Part shown: positions 26,078-36,500 of the stretch, in pieces | Numbering within the stretch: the stretch's first letter is position 1 | How the letters are laid out: every line of letters starts with the position of its first letter | Source of the DNA: Bacteroidales bacterium | GTDB taxonomy: Bacteria > Bacteroidota > Bacteroidia > Bacteroidales > JAADJA01 | Length of the DNA stretch: 49,148 bases | Reading direction: 5' to 3' | Assembly: GCA_020052415.1 (NCBI GenBank) | Contig: JAGVPB010000087.1 | Span: 1 to 49,148 of the forward strand | Notes under the pieces: model-generated | What the model was told of the DNA's origin: nothing | Seen by the model: the letters and a program-made list of their open reading frames with translations, nothing else | Database searches by the model: none | Position numbers and translations under genes: made by a program

Positions 26078-28624
26078 TTAAGAAACCGGCATCAGGTCGG
26101 GCAGTGTAAAATAGAAGTTGCTTCCTTTGTTAGGAATGCTTTCAGCCTTTATATTGCCACCGTTTATTTCAACAAACTCCCTGCAGAGTATCAGGCCGAG
26201 TCCGCTTCCGTTTTCATTGGCTGTTCCGGGGGTTTGAATATGATTGTCAATATTGAATAATTTCGATATATCATTTTCTTTTATACCAATACCGCTGTCG
26301 GTGACGCAAACCTCCACACCATTTTCTGTCCACGAAGATTTCAGTTCAACTTTTCCATTATTTGGAGTAAATTTAATGGCATTTGAAATCAGGTTCCTGA
26401 AGATGGTATTAACCATATTTTTATCACCATAGACAAAAGTCTTTTCAGGTATATCTGAGGTGACCTGAATCATTTTTCTTCCGGCAACAGTATTGAATAT
26501 TGAAATATTCTCATGTGAAATTTCATATAAATCAAGCAATTCCGGATGGAATTCAATATTGCCTGTTTGGGTTTTGGCCCATTCAAGCAGATTCTGAAGT
26601 AATTTGGCTGTGTTTTCAGAAGCATTGAAAAGATTACAGATAATTGACTGCCTTTCTTCTTCGCTGTATTTATCATAATCTGAATGAAGCAGTCCCGAAA
26701 ATCCAAGGATAGCATTGAATGGATTTTTAAGGTCATGTGCTATGATTGAAAAAAACTTATCCTTAGTTGCATTGGCTTTTCGTAGTTGTTTTTCAGATCG
26801 GATAATCCTGTCCTCTACTTTTTTTCTGTCCGTTATGTCAAGCATAATTCCTACGATTCCTGCCACCTGACCTGAACTGTCCTGAAAAGTATTTTTATAA
26901 TAAATAACGTCGTGAATATGCCCATCCGGCAACTCAAGTTTGGTTTCATATTGCTGAATGCCTTTATTGATCAGTAATTCTTTATCATTTTTTTGATGTT
27001 TTTCGGCAACTTCTCCGGAATAGAGATGAAACATTGTTTTACCTTTAATAACATCCCCTTCAAGATAATGTATTTCCTTAAAGGCTTTATTGCATCCGAT
27101 GAAAATACCTTTATTATCAGTGTAATACATTGGATTTGGTATGGTGTCCATAAGAACCTGCAGAAATATATTTTGACCGGTGATACCTTTGTTCATTTCG
27201 GCAAGTTCCTGGTTTGCCTTTTGATTGTTTCGGTAACGGTTTAAGAGTAAAATTATAAGCACCAGAACTAAAACGGTAATGGCAATAAGAGAATAAATCA
27301 ATTGATTTTTCTTTACGAGAGATAATTGCTGAAATTTGTTCTTTTCTTCTAAAAGCAGTTTTTCTTTTTCAAGCTCTTCTGATTTTTGTTTAATTTGTAA
27401 TTGTGTTATTTTGTTGCTTATTCCCGTATTGAAAATAGAGTCCTTTATGGCTGAATATTTTTGATAGTATTCAAGCGCTTTGTCATACAGCATTATTTTA
27501 TCATAAATAATGGAATAATTAAGATAAATATCACGCAAATCCTCCAAAAAGTTTTCATCCTTGGCTAAACCATAAGCCTTGTTAATAAATTTAAGTGCAT
27601 CCGGATGTCTGTTAATTTGAATATAAAAATTACTTAAGCTTATATAAGAGTCAATGATTCCAATTTTATCTCCTATTTCATTCTTTATTTTCAAGGCGCT
27701 GAACAGGTATTCTTCTGCCATTGTATAATTCTTCAGTGCTATATAAGCCCTGCCTATATCCGTCATGCTTGAAGCAATGCCGTTCTTATCATTCATTTCT
27801 GAAGAAAGTGTCTGGAATTGCCTGTAATATTCAAGTGCTTTCTCGGGCTTTTCAAGATTAAGATAAATATCGCCTATGTTTTTCATTGAAGTACTGATGC
27901 CGTATTTATTTCCCAAATCCTTCTTAGCCTCTAATGATTGCTTGTGGTAGTCTAAAGCCTGATCATAAATTTCAAGATCAGCATATATATTACCGATGTT
28001 GTTTAGAATATATGCATAACCTTCTTTATCGCCTAAATCTTTATTGATCTTTAAAGTTTTAAAGAAAAATTCAAGGGCAAGTTCAAGATCACCCCGCTTG
28101 CGGTAAACATTCCCTAAATTATTATAGAGATTGGCTATATCGCCGTCATTGGTGTCTCCGTTTTTCTCCAGGATGGTAATAGCTTTTAAAAAATATTCAA
28201 GTGCGTCATTATACAATCCCAAATTTTTATAAATAATTCCGATCCTGTTGTATTCCTGCACAATATCCGGATCGCTTTGCAATTTCCGGGCGGCGTCAAG
28301 GGCTTTTTGCTGAAAGACCATCGCTTCGTAATAATTTCCTTTATATCTGTGACCTAATCCGAGATTACTGAGTGCAATATATACACCTCTTAGATTGTCA
28401 ATGGATTCAGCAATTTGAAGAGCTTCTCCAGCATAGTCCAGTGTTTTATCCGGTTCATTCAACCGGTAAAGATATGCCAGACGATTAAGCAGGGAAATCT
28501 TTTCTTCACGGCTTACAGTGTTGATTATGCTTAAAATGCTGTCAGCCTCATTTCCACCATATCCTGCGAAGATGGTCTGCGCCGTCAAAATAAGTGTGAA
28601 TATCAATCTCCTGGACCTGCCCAT
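26078..28624 (-). CDS. Sensor histidine kinase: TPR sensor, PAS, HisKA, HATPase
   Basis: About 848 residues from ATG at 28624 (MGRSRRLIFTLILTAQTIFAG signal peptide; the TTG at 28648 is less likely). About nine TPR repeats form the exported sensor (ALEYFLKAITILEKNGD, ALEFFFKTLKINKD, ALDYHKQSLEAKKD). A coiled segment and one membrane helix follow (YSLIAITVLVLVLIILLL). Then come a PAS domain (PNPMYYTDNKGIFIGCNKAF), HisKA with IIAHDLKNPFNAILGFS (His about residue 630), and HATPase with NLISNAIKF, DSGIGI and GSGLGL. It has no receiver domain, unlike its downstream neighbour, and no response regulator is adjacent. The two genes share layout and strand with a 148-178-base gap, so they look like an old tandem duplication. 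The ligand is unknown. Confidence 0.9.
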   Translation of the reverse strand: MGRSRRLIFTLILTAQTIFAGYGGNEADSILSIINTVSREEKISLLNRLAYLYRLNEPDKTLDYAGEALQIAESIDNLRGVYIALSNLGLGHRYKGNYYEAMVFQQKALDAARKLQSDPDIVQEYNRIGIIYKNLGLYNDALEYFLKAITILEKNGDTNDGDIANLYNNLGNVYRKRGDLELALEFFFKTLKINKDLGDKEGYAYILNNIGNIYADLEIYDQALDYHKQSLEAKKDLGNKYGISTSMKNIGDIYLNLEKPEKALEYYRQFQTLSSEMNDKNGIASSMTDIGRAYIALKNYTMAEEYLFSALKIKNEIGDKIGIIDSYISLSNFYIQINRHPDALKFINKAYGLAKDENFLEDLRDIYLNYSIIYDKIMLYDKALEYYQKYSAIKDSIFNTGISNKITQLQIKQKSEELEKEKLLLEEKNKFQQLSLVKKNQLIYSLIAITVLVLVLIILLLNRYRNNQKANQELAEMNKGITGQNIFLQVLMDTIPNPMYYTDNKGIFIGCNKAFKEIHYLEGDVIKGKTMFHLYSGEVAEKHQKNDKELLINKGIQQYETKLELPDGHIHDVIYYKNTFQDSSGQVAGIVGIMLDITDRKKVEDRIIRSEKQLRKANATKDKFFSIIAHDLKNPFNAILGFSGLLHSDYDKYSEEERQSIICNLFNASENTAKLLQNLLEWAKTQTGNIEFHPELLDLYEISHENISIFNTVAGRKMIQVTSDIPEKTFVYGDKNMVNTIFRNLISNAIKFTPNNGKVELKSSWTENGVEVCVTDSGIGIKENDISKLFNIDNHIQTPGTANENGSGLGLILCREFVEINGGNIKAESIPNKGSNFYFTLPDLMPVS

Positions 28625-28866
28625 TTTGTATAATACATTTAGCCGCAATATTTTTAATATCGCTGTAAAGCTTATACTTAAAATTCAGGATTAGGTTATA
28701 TTCAGAAGGGCATCTAAGTGAAGAGGACACAAAAATGCCCGATTCAAATGTTGGTAGTGGTAATCAAAAAACTTTGGAACTAAATAATCCGGCGAATTGA
28801 TCTGTCTTCAATCTCAACTTAAATTAAAAAATGCGATGGGCCTCTAAAAATATTGGCGCTGACTTA

Positions 28867-30342
28867 TCAATAAGCCCTTGCAAATACAACCCTTTGCATG
28901 GAAGGCTTACCTGAATAAATACAAAAACCATTTTCCTGTTTTGAGTCAAGTGGAATTGTCCTGATGGTAGCCTTGGTTTCTTCTTTAATTTTCTCCTCAG
29001 TTTCAACTGTTCCATCCCAATGAGCTAAAGCAAAACCACCTTTATTCTCAATAATATCCAGAAATTCTTCCCAGGTATTAACGGTATGTGTATTATTCTC
29101 TCTGAATGAAAGGGCTTTGTGATAAAGTTTTTTCTGAATCTGTTCAAGTAGATGCTCGATCTTTTTTTCAATATCCGTCACCTGTAAAATCTCTTTTTCA
29201 AGAGTGTCTCTTCGGGCAACTTCCACTGTCTGGTTTTCAAGGTCTCTTGGACCAATGGCTAATCTTACAGGAACACCCTTGAATTCATATTCCGAAAATT
29301 TCCACCCCGGTTTAAAGGTATCTCTGTCATCATATTTTACGGTTATCCCTTTTGATTCCAATGATTTCTTTATTTTCAGGGCGAATTCTGAAATTTCTCC
29401 AAGCTGTTCAATTTTTTTATAAATCGGTACGATCACGACCTGAGTTGGTGCTAATTTAGGAGGCAGAACAAGACCATGATCATCGGAATGGGCCATAATT
29501 AATGCGCCCATAAGCCTTGTTGAAACACCCCAGGATGTCGCCCAAACATATTCAAGTTTATTTTCTTTTGAAAGGAATTTAACATCAAACGCTTTAGCAA
29601 AATTTTGACCTAAAAAATGAGATGTTCCAGCTTGTAACGCTTTCCCATCCTGCATCAGAGCCTCTATACAATACGTATCAACAGCGCCGGCAAATCTTTC
29701 ATTTGGTGATTTTGTCCCTTTTAAAACAGGAATGCCCATCCAGTTTTCGGCAAAGGATGCGTATATATCAAGAATTTTTCGGGTCTCTTCAATAGCTTCT
29801 TCGCTTGTAGCATGAGCAGTATGCCCTTCCTGCCAAAGAAATTCAGTCGTCCTTAGAAACAGTCTTGTCCTCATTTCCCAGCGAACCACATTGGCCCATT
29901 GGTTTATCAGCAAGGGCAGGTCACGGTACGACTGTATCCAATTCCTGTAGGTATCCCAGATAATTGTTTCAGAAGTAGGACGAATGATCAGTTCCTCATC
30001 AAGCTTTGCATCCTCATCCACAACAACACCTTTCCCATCAGGCGATTTTTTTAAGCGATAGTGTGTCACAACCGCACATTCTTTTGCAAATCCTTCAACA
30101 TGCTGAGCTTCCCTGCTAAAGAAAGATTTCGGAATAAATAAGGGAAAGTATGCATTTACGTGACCGGTATCCTTAAACATTTTATCCAGTGTTCCCTGAA
30201 TCTTTTCCCAAATGGCATATCCATAAGGTTTAATGACCATGCAACCCCTAACAGCTGAGTTCTCAGCCAGGTCTGCCTTGATCACGAGATCGTTATACCA
30301 TTGGGCATAATTCTCTTCACGAGTTGGAAAATCTTTTGCCAT
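28867..30342 (-). CDS. proS: Prolyl-tRNA synthetase, archaeal/eukaryotic-type
   Basis: 491 residues from ATG at 30342 ([20 protein letters not shown]). An upstream extension of 27 residues in frame lacks conservation and runs into the promoter region of the divergent gene, so I exclude it. The enzyme charges tRNA-Pro with proline using ATP in the cytosol. Class II motifs are present: [53 protein letters not shown] (motif 2 region) and [14 protein letters not shown]. The anticodon-binding domain begins around [10 protein letters not shown], and the C-terminal extension ends [16 protein letters not shown], as in the archaeal/eukaryotic type. The bacterial-type editing insertion is absent. This ProS form is normal in Bacteroidota. 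Confidence 0.96.
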   Translation of the reverse strand: MAKDFPTREENYAQWYNDLVIKADLAENSAVRGCMVIKPYGYAIWEKIQGTLDKMFKDTGHVNAYFPLFIPKSFFSREAQHVEGFAKECAVVTHYRLKKSPDGKGVVVDEDAKLDEELIIRPTSETIIWDTYRNWIQSYRDLPLLINQWANVVRWEMRTRLFLRTTEFLWQEGHTAHATSEEAIEETRKILDIYASFAENWMGIPVLKGTKSPNERFAGAVDTYCIEALMQDGKALQAGTSHFLGQNFAKAFDVKFLSKENKLEYVWATSWGVSTRLMGALIMAHSDDHGLVLPPKLAPTQVVIVPIYKKIEQLGEISEFALKIKKSLESKGITVKYDDRDTFKPGWKFSEYEFKGVPVRLAIGPRDLENQTVEVARRDTLEKEILQVTDIEKKIEHLLEQIQKKLYHKALSFRENNTHTVNTWEEFLDIIENKGGFALAHWDGTVETEEKIKEETKATIRTIPLDSKQENGFCIYSGKPSMQRVVFARAY

Positions 30343-30423
30343 AATTTTATATGTGGTACGGTGTTTGTATATTTTCACCTGTAATATTTGGTTCACAAAA
30401 ATAAATAAAAAACATAACCACAT

Positions 30424-30429
30424 GGAGGG
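30424..30429 (+). promoter_or_regulatory. Strong Shine-Dalgarno site fixing the lipoprotein start
   Basis: GGAGGG ends seven bases before ATG 30437. Such a strong site is rare among the genes of this window. It selects MKTYLIIS... over the upstream in-frame starts at 30353 and 30422. Confidence 0.7.
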
Positions 30430-30436
30430 TACAAAA

Positions 30437-32005
30437 ATGAAAACTTATTTAATAATTTCAGCCCTTTCGCTTTTAATTCTTGCAGGTTGTTCAACCACGA
30501 AAACAACTGCAGATTATGACGATGTATATTCAGGCTCAAAATCCATAAAGGAAGAACCAACCAACAATATGGCGGGTAACAACACAGTCAGCCCTGATTA
30601 CTCCGAACAAAATAATCCCGCAGATTATTATGTCGAAGATTTTGAGACCGGTGAAAATGCCGCTTTTAAAGATGAACCTTATCTGACAACAACTGAAACA
30701 ACTACATCCCCGGAAGGAACTTCGAACATTACCAATAATTATTATGACGGATATGGCTATGATGATTACTATGATTATTCGTACGCTTCAAGGATAAACA
30801 GATTTTACAGTCCATACATGGGTTACAATTATTATGCACCCTACTACACAGGTTTTTATTATGACCCGTGGTATTATGACAGCTGGTACGGGCCTTATTT
30901 TTCCTTCGGATATAACTGGGGCTATGGCAGTATGTACTGGGGTTATCCGTATTATTCCTATTATTACCCTTATAACAGCTATTGGTATGGATATAATAAT
31001 GGATTCTGGGATGGATATTATTATGGAAATTATGGTAATGATTATTATGGTTCAAACAACTATTATTACGGACACAGACCAACCCGCAGTGGCTCAAACG
31101 GACCGAATTCAAATGTAAGCAGAACTGAACAACAAAATAATCTTGCTACTTTACATCCAAATTATTTTGAGAGAACCAAACCTGAATTGTCTGGTGATTT
31201 CAGTAAAGGCAGCCGCAGTTCTGAAAAGGATGTTGAAATTCCCGGCAGAATCAGCTCGAATTCTATAAACAATAATCCCGGTGGTGCAATTTCAGAACCT
31301 GATGTTGTCAATACTAAGGTTAATGAACAGCCAGTATCTAATTCAGCTAACAGGCAATCAGAGATTAAAGGAAATAGTTCGGAAAATAATAGTCAAAGAA
31401 GTATCGTAATTTCTGATGAAAAGAAAATTCCTCAGAACGATATTAGTAATCCAAAGCAAAAAGAACAGGGATCAAATCAGAGGTACACTTATAAAAAACC
31501 GGAATCTTCCACACAGTCAAAATCAGACTATAAACCAGGTGAAACCATTAAGATAAGTGATCAAAGGCCAACTCAAAAATACAGCAAACCTTCCGGGCAC
31601 TCGTCATCTGATAATACTGGAAGAAGCCAGCAGGGCTCAACTACCGGAAGTAAGAATACTCAAACTTATTCGAGGCCACAGTCAACTCAGAATGACAGTT
31701 ATTCGAGGCCGGCAAAATACAACACAGATAATAGCAGAAATAATCAGCCCTCGCGGCAATCTTCTGATTCTTATTCAAAACCTGCACCTTCAGAAAATAA
31801 AAGCTATTCACAGCCTTCAAGGTCATCAGGAACTTATAATCAACCCTCACGTTCAAACAGCAGTAAAAGCTATTCAGCTCCATCAAATTCAGGAAGCAGC
31901 AAAAGCTACTCATCACCTTCCAGGTCAAGCAACAGTGGATCCTCTTCATCACCTTCACGCTCAAGTAGCGGAAGCAGCGGATCAAGCAGGGGCGGAAGAA
32001 AATAA
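30437..32005 (+). CDS. Tyr/Gly-rich lipoprotein with Ser-rich C-terminal tail
   Basis: 522 residues from ATG 30437. The N-terminus is a canonical lipoprotein signal ([18 protein letters not shown], Cys18). An acidic linker follows, then about residues 95-215 are extraordinarily rich in Tyr, Trp, Gly and Asn ([40 protein letters not shown]). A polar linker follows, and the last about 150 residues are Ser/Pro/Arg/Gln repeats ([22 protein letters not shown]). Proteins of this composition occur next to proS and an OmpP1-like gene in Bacteroidota and are of unknown function; automated annotations of them are often misleading. Divergent from proS, 49 bases upstream of the porin gene and probably co-transcribed with it. 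A structural role at the outer membrane is inferred from composition only. Confidence 0.85.
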   Translation: MKTYLIISALSLLILAGCSTTKTTADYDDVYSGSKSIKEEPTNNMAGNNTVSPDYSEQNNPADYYVEDFETGENAAFKDEPYLTTTETTTSPEGTSNITNNYYDGYGYDDYYDYSYASRINRFYSPYMGYNYYAPYYTGFYYDPWYYDSWYGPYFSFGYNWGYGSMYWGYPYYSYYYPYNSYWYGYNNGFWDGYYYGNYGNDYYGSNNYYYGHRPTRSGSNGPNSNVSRTEQQNNLATLHPNYFERTKPELSGDFSKGSRSSEKDVEIPGRISSNSINNNPGGAISEPDVVNTKVNEQPVSNSANRQSEIKGNSSENNSQRSIVISDEKKIPQNDISNPKQKEQGSNQRYTYKKPESSTQSKSDYKPGETIKISDQRPTQKYSKPSGHSSSDNTGRSQQGSTTGSKNTQTYSRPQSTQNDSYSRPAKYNTDNSRNNQPSRQSSDSYSKPAPSENKSYSQPSRSSGTYNQPSRSNSSKSYSAPSNSGSSKSYSSPSRSSNSGSSSSPSRSSSGSSGSSRGGRK

Positions 32006-32054
32006 TTCAGATGTTTCTAAGGTTATTTATCAGGACAATATAATAATTAAAGTT

Positions 32055-33515
32055 ATGAAAAGGATAATTCTGATCCTGGCTGTCATCATGGCTAATGGTT
32101 ATTTACTCGTATCGCAAAATGAAGTTGATGCGCTGCGATATTCCAGAACGACATTCGGAGGAACAGCTCGGTATATGTCAATGGGAGGTGCTTTCGGTGC
32201 ACTGGGTGCAGATTTTTCAACCCTCAGCTCTAATCCAGCAGGAATAGGCTTGTACCGGAAATCTGAATTTTCATTTACCCCTTCCATTTATTTTGGAAAT
32301 ACAAACTCAGACTTTAAAAACAGTACTGCTGAGGATTCAAAAAGTAACTTCAATATCAGCAATGCAGGTGTTGTATTTACAACAGAAACAGGAAAAGAAA
32401 AGAACTCTGTTTTAAAATATATTCAGTTTGGAATCGGATTGAACAGGATCAATAATTTTAACAGAAGGATGATAATTGAAGGGGAGAACAATGAAAATTC
32501 TTTTGTTGATACTTATGTTGATGATGCCAACGGAATTAATTATTCTGAAATTGAGAATGACCCTTACGGTGATTTTGCTTATGATTTGAACCTTGCCTGG
32601 ATGACTTATCTTATTGACACTTTGCCGGGAACTACAAGTGAATATTGGGGCGCTGTTCCGGTGGGAGTAAATAAATTACAGAGGAAGGAAGTTAATTCAT
32701 GGGGTTCAACAAACGAATTCCTGATTGCATTTGGCACCAATATTGGGAATCGGCTATATCTCGGTGGATCATTTGGATTTCCCTATGTCAGGTATTTTGA
32801 GGAATCCCATTACACCGAAGCAGATAATAAAAATGAGATCAGCGATTTTAATAAAATGAGTTTATATGAAGAATTAGCCACGAGGGGAAGCGGCTTTAAT
32901 TTAAAGTTCGGGATGATCTTACGTGCTGCTGACTGGTTACGCATAGGCGGGGCTGTACATTCTCCTACCTGGTACAATAACATGTCGGATGAATGGCGTT
33001 CGATTCTCACTACTGATTTCGATAATAATGATCATTATTACGAAGAGTCTCCCTATGGTTATTACGATTATAATCTTGAAACCCCCTGGAAAGCACTTGG
33101 AGGCATTTCTTTTATTATCGGCAAAGTTGCCCTTGTGAGCGCTGATTATGAATTTATTGATTATACATCTGCAAGACTCAGGGGAGTTGAATATGGTTTT
33201 TCGAATGAAAATGCAGCAATCAGTAATAAATATTCTGCTACTCAAAATATAAGAATAGGAGGGGAGTATAAAATTGGAAATTTTGCGGTAAGAGGAGGAT
33301 ATGCGATGTTTGGAAGTCCATTTGCTTCCAGCATAAACGATGGTGAAATAACATACTTCACCGGCGGTCTTGGTTACAGGGAAAAGAATTTCTTCGTTGA
33401 TCTGGCGTATGTGAGATCAGTTAGTGACGAAGATTATTACTTGTATTATTCTGAGAAAGCCGTTAATACACTAAGTTCGAATAATTTTCTTTTGACAATA
33501 GGTCTTAGATATTAA
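32055..33515 (+). CDS. OmpP1/FadL-family outer-membrane beta-barrel protein
   Basis: 486 residues from ATG 32055, where a signal peptide begins (MKRIILILAVIMANGYLLVSQ). The longer open frame upstream (from 31557) is only the out-of-frame reading of the Ser-rich tail of the preceding gene. Landmarks are RYSRTTFGGTARYMSMGGAFGALGADFSTLSSNPAGIGLYR, the classical N-terminal signature of the OmpP1/FadL/TodX transporter family, then alternating amphipathic strands (FNLKFGMILRAADWLRIGGAVHSP, WKALGGISFIIGKVALVSADYEFIDY, RIGGEYKIGNFAVRGGYAMFG). The closing strand is NNFLLTIGLRY, with a C-terminal aromatic residue typical of outer-membrane barrels. The family takes up hydrophobic compounds across the outer membrane; the substrate here is unknown. 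It follows the lipoprotein gene and ends at a hairpin. Confidence 0.9.
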   Translation: MKRIILILAVIMANGYLLVSQNEVDALRYSRTTFGGTARYMSMGGAFGALGADFSTLSSNPAGIGLYRKSEFSFTPSIYFGNTNSDFKNSTAEDSKSNFNISNAGVVFTTETGKEKNSVLKYIQFGIGLNRINNFNRRMIIEGENNENSFVDTYVDDANGINYSEIENDPYGDFAYDLNLAWMTYLIDTLPGTTSEYWGAVPVGVNKLQRKEVNSWGSTNEFLIAFGTNIGNRLYLGGSFGFPYVRYFEESHYTEADNKNEISDFNKMSLYEELATRGSGFNLKFGMILRAADWLRIGGAVHSPTWYNNMSDEWRSILTTDFDNNDHYYEESPYGYYDYNLETPWKALGGISFIIGKVALVSADYEFIDYTSARLRGVEYGFSNENAAISNKYSATQNIRIGGEYKIGNFAVRGGYAMFGSPFASSINDGEITYFTGGLGYREKNFFVDLAYVRSVSDEDYYLYYSEKAVNTLSSNNFLLTIGLRY

Positions 33516-33548
33516 TAAAAAAACGGCTATCATTCATTGACAGCCGTT
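33514..33548 (-). terminator. Intrinsic terminator between convergent genes
   Basis: Stem AACGGCT (33522-33528) pairs with AGCCGTT (33542-33548), with an inner TCA/TGA extension. Read on the minus strand it is followed by a run of seven T, so it mainly ends the 2354-residue subtilase gene. In the plus direction it may help end the OmpP1-like gene. Confidence 0.75.
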
Positions 33549-33570
33549 CTAATTTCAATAAAGTAAATTA

Positions 33571-36500
33571 TCAGGGAACCTTAGTCCCTTGTCCAAGATT
33601 CGGAACCCAGACATTATTTTTATCTGGATTATTCACGTGGCCATTCAAATTGAAATCGCCCATCTTATAACCCCTGGTTCCAACCTGTGGAGCCCAAACA
33701 GTTGTTTTATCAGTCAGATTGATTAGTTGGTTAGGAGCTCCATCTGCCCCGTACATTCCATAAACACCGCCTCCCAGGTTTTTATGACCATTCAGGTAAG
33801 CCTGTCCGGCTCCGGATGTGAAATCATAACTGTACTGGTTGATACCCGAAGGCACTAACGGTGTTGCAGAAAGAACTCCAAGGTGATTCCTATGCCATAT
33901 TACAACATAAAGGTTGTGCTGGAAAACACCATTAAACTTAATTGGACTGGCCCCATCCATTGCTACAACTGAACCATTTTTCTTAATAAACGCTGCCTGC
34001 ATTCCTGTCATTGTCGCTCTTGTAGCCATCGCTGCTGTTGGAGCATCCCTGAACTCAACCAAAATCCAGTCTGTAATATCGGTATTCGGTATAGAAGGAA
34101 CATTTTCTGTTCCGGTATAATACCAGACAGCAGCAGGATCAGAATTATAAGGTTGGTTCAAGGGTATCACACCCATGTTGTTGAGGTTAGTGGTCATGTT
34201 TGTACCTACATACGGGCCTTCGAGGAAGACTTTCAATATAATATCGACATCTCCTTCAATGGTGATTTCATGATCTTCTACTTCACCGTCAGGGGCTAAA
34301 CCGGTGTAAGATAATCCTCCAACCGAACTGAACCTGAACCTTGCATTCGTTTTTCCGATCTGGGCATTTGAAGGAACAAACACGAACATCCAGTTACTTC
34401 CTGGAAACAATCCCTGATCAATAAAGACTTGTTCACCAGGATCTCCCCAAAATCCATTGGCATTGTAATCAATCCATCCATTCAGCATACCAGGAACAGA
34501 AGCAGTAACGTCAAATCCACCTGTTCCACCTGGAGTTAATGGGAAAATAACGGTTACACCGTCTTCATCATCAATGCCACCGTTATCATCACCCAAAGCA
34601 TTAGGATGTGGCTGACCATCAGGATCAGGATCGACAGATACACCCAGGTAGGTAATACCATCAAGTATATGACGTGCACCATTATTTAGTGTTAATGTCG
34701 GATAGGGCGGATCGCTTGCATCTCCATAATCAATATCTGGATATTCTACGGATGTGATGATAAATGCCATATCACTATACCTGTAAGGCGACGCTGAACC
34801 CCATTGAATGGTTGACCAGGTGCCGGGATTAGGATTTGATTTATTGGCTGCACCGCACAGGATGGGAAAATAGCTCCTTCTTGATTCCTGCCATCTCCAG
34901 AGTGCCGGATTATTTGCATCATTTGCGAAAGCTGAAATATCAATCCAGTACCTTGCCCCAAATTCCTGGTTAAATGCCGAAGGTAATATAAACTGGTAGT
35001 AATAGATCGGGCAACCCTCATTATTTAACAATCCGGTGTTTTGTTCAATCCCTGCTGAGAAGGGTACGGTATATCCTGCAACTTCGGGTTCAAGCGGCAG
35101 ACAAGTTCCGGATGGATCATCCTGGTGAATACTGATATGGAAATAATTTATTCCCGAGCCTCTCTTTTCCTGACCCAGCGGATCCAGTTCATAATTTCCC
35201 CACCAATGGATGTCAGTAACTACTCCACCGTTGCACTGCCAGTCATCTGCTAAAATTATTGACTGATAAGGAGGGATTACAGCATCATGAGCATGCAAGC
35301 CGGGTAAAGTTACATCAGGATACTGGTACCATTTGTAATCCGGATTTTCGGTTATTTCGATATAATAATCTTCCACCTCTCCATCCGATGCAAGACCTGT
35401 ATAAGACAGCCCTGCCAGTGTACTGAACCGGAATCTGGCGAATGTCCAACCGGGAGCGGCATTTAGCGGTACAATGAAACTCAGATCATTGGATCCTGCA
35501 ACAAGTGGTAAATCAATGAAAATCTGCTCACCGGGATCGCTCCAGTTACCGTTCAGGTTAAAATCTATCCAGCCATTTAGGTAACCCCCTGCAACCGAAG
35601 CAATGACCGTAATTTTACACGGATTTCCCACACCAAGAGCCCAATTGAATGAAACGCCGTCCTCGTCGTCGCCTTCATCGTTATCATCGCCGAGGGCATT
35701 TGGATCAGGCTGTCCATCGCCATCGGGATCAATGGTTCCACCGAGGAAAGTGAGCCCATCAATAATATGTCTTGCCCCGTTGTTTGATAGCAGAGTTGGA
35801 TAACTCGGGTCAATGGCATCTCCATAGTCAATTTCATGCATTTCAGGGTTCTGAATTTTGTCAAAATATATATCACCCTTGGCATCATTTAATGCCTGAC
35901 AGAAAGTAAGGTAGGCATAGCTATTATCCGTTACCAGACCCAAATATTCACCCATCCAGAGACCTGAAGGAGTATTTGGTGAAGAGGAATTTACATTGGT
36001 TATAATCTGATTTGCATTAAAGGAGTTACCACCATCTGTGCTCATTGCTATATAAACATCCCATTTCATATCAGCCAGATCATTTCTCCTGTCGTACCAT
36101 GCAATATCAATGATTCCGTTTGGCTTAACATCCATCCAGGGTAAAATCTGATCATTGACTGTTATATCATCATTCACCCTCATCGGCATTGACCAGGTCA
36201 TTCCGCCATCAGTTGATTTAATGAAATATATGTCTGCTTCATCCATTGTAAGCATGTTCTGTTCAGCCCATGTCAAATATATTTCCTGAGAATTGAAAGG
36301 TGAAACGTCAATAACAGCAGCACCCTTTGCTAAGACATCCGAACCACCATTCAATCGTAAGGGTGGAAGATTTACGGTTCGAACCATTATATCTGAAGCA
36401 AGCCAGGTGGTACCCCCATCAGTAGAAATATCGAGATAAATTGTTCCGGTTCCACCGGTTTGAACATTATAATCCATCCAGCAAACATAGACAGTCCCAT

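Noticed and set aside
30343-30423. 27-residue N-terminal extension of prolyl-tRNA synthetase
   Set aside because: The extension is not family-like, crosses the divergent promoter area, and MAKDFPTR is the normal start.
30729-31112. Asn/His-rich minus-strand frame of 127 codons
   Set aside because: Antisense of the Tyr-rich codons (TAT/TAC read as ATA/GTA and shifted); no signal, no homologue-like pattern.
31557-32054. A 166-codon upstream extension of the OmpP1-like frame
   Set aside because: It is the +1 reading of the Ser/Pro-rich tail of the preceding lipoprotein. A clean signal peptide starts at 32055.
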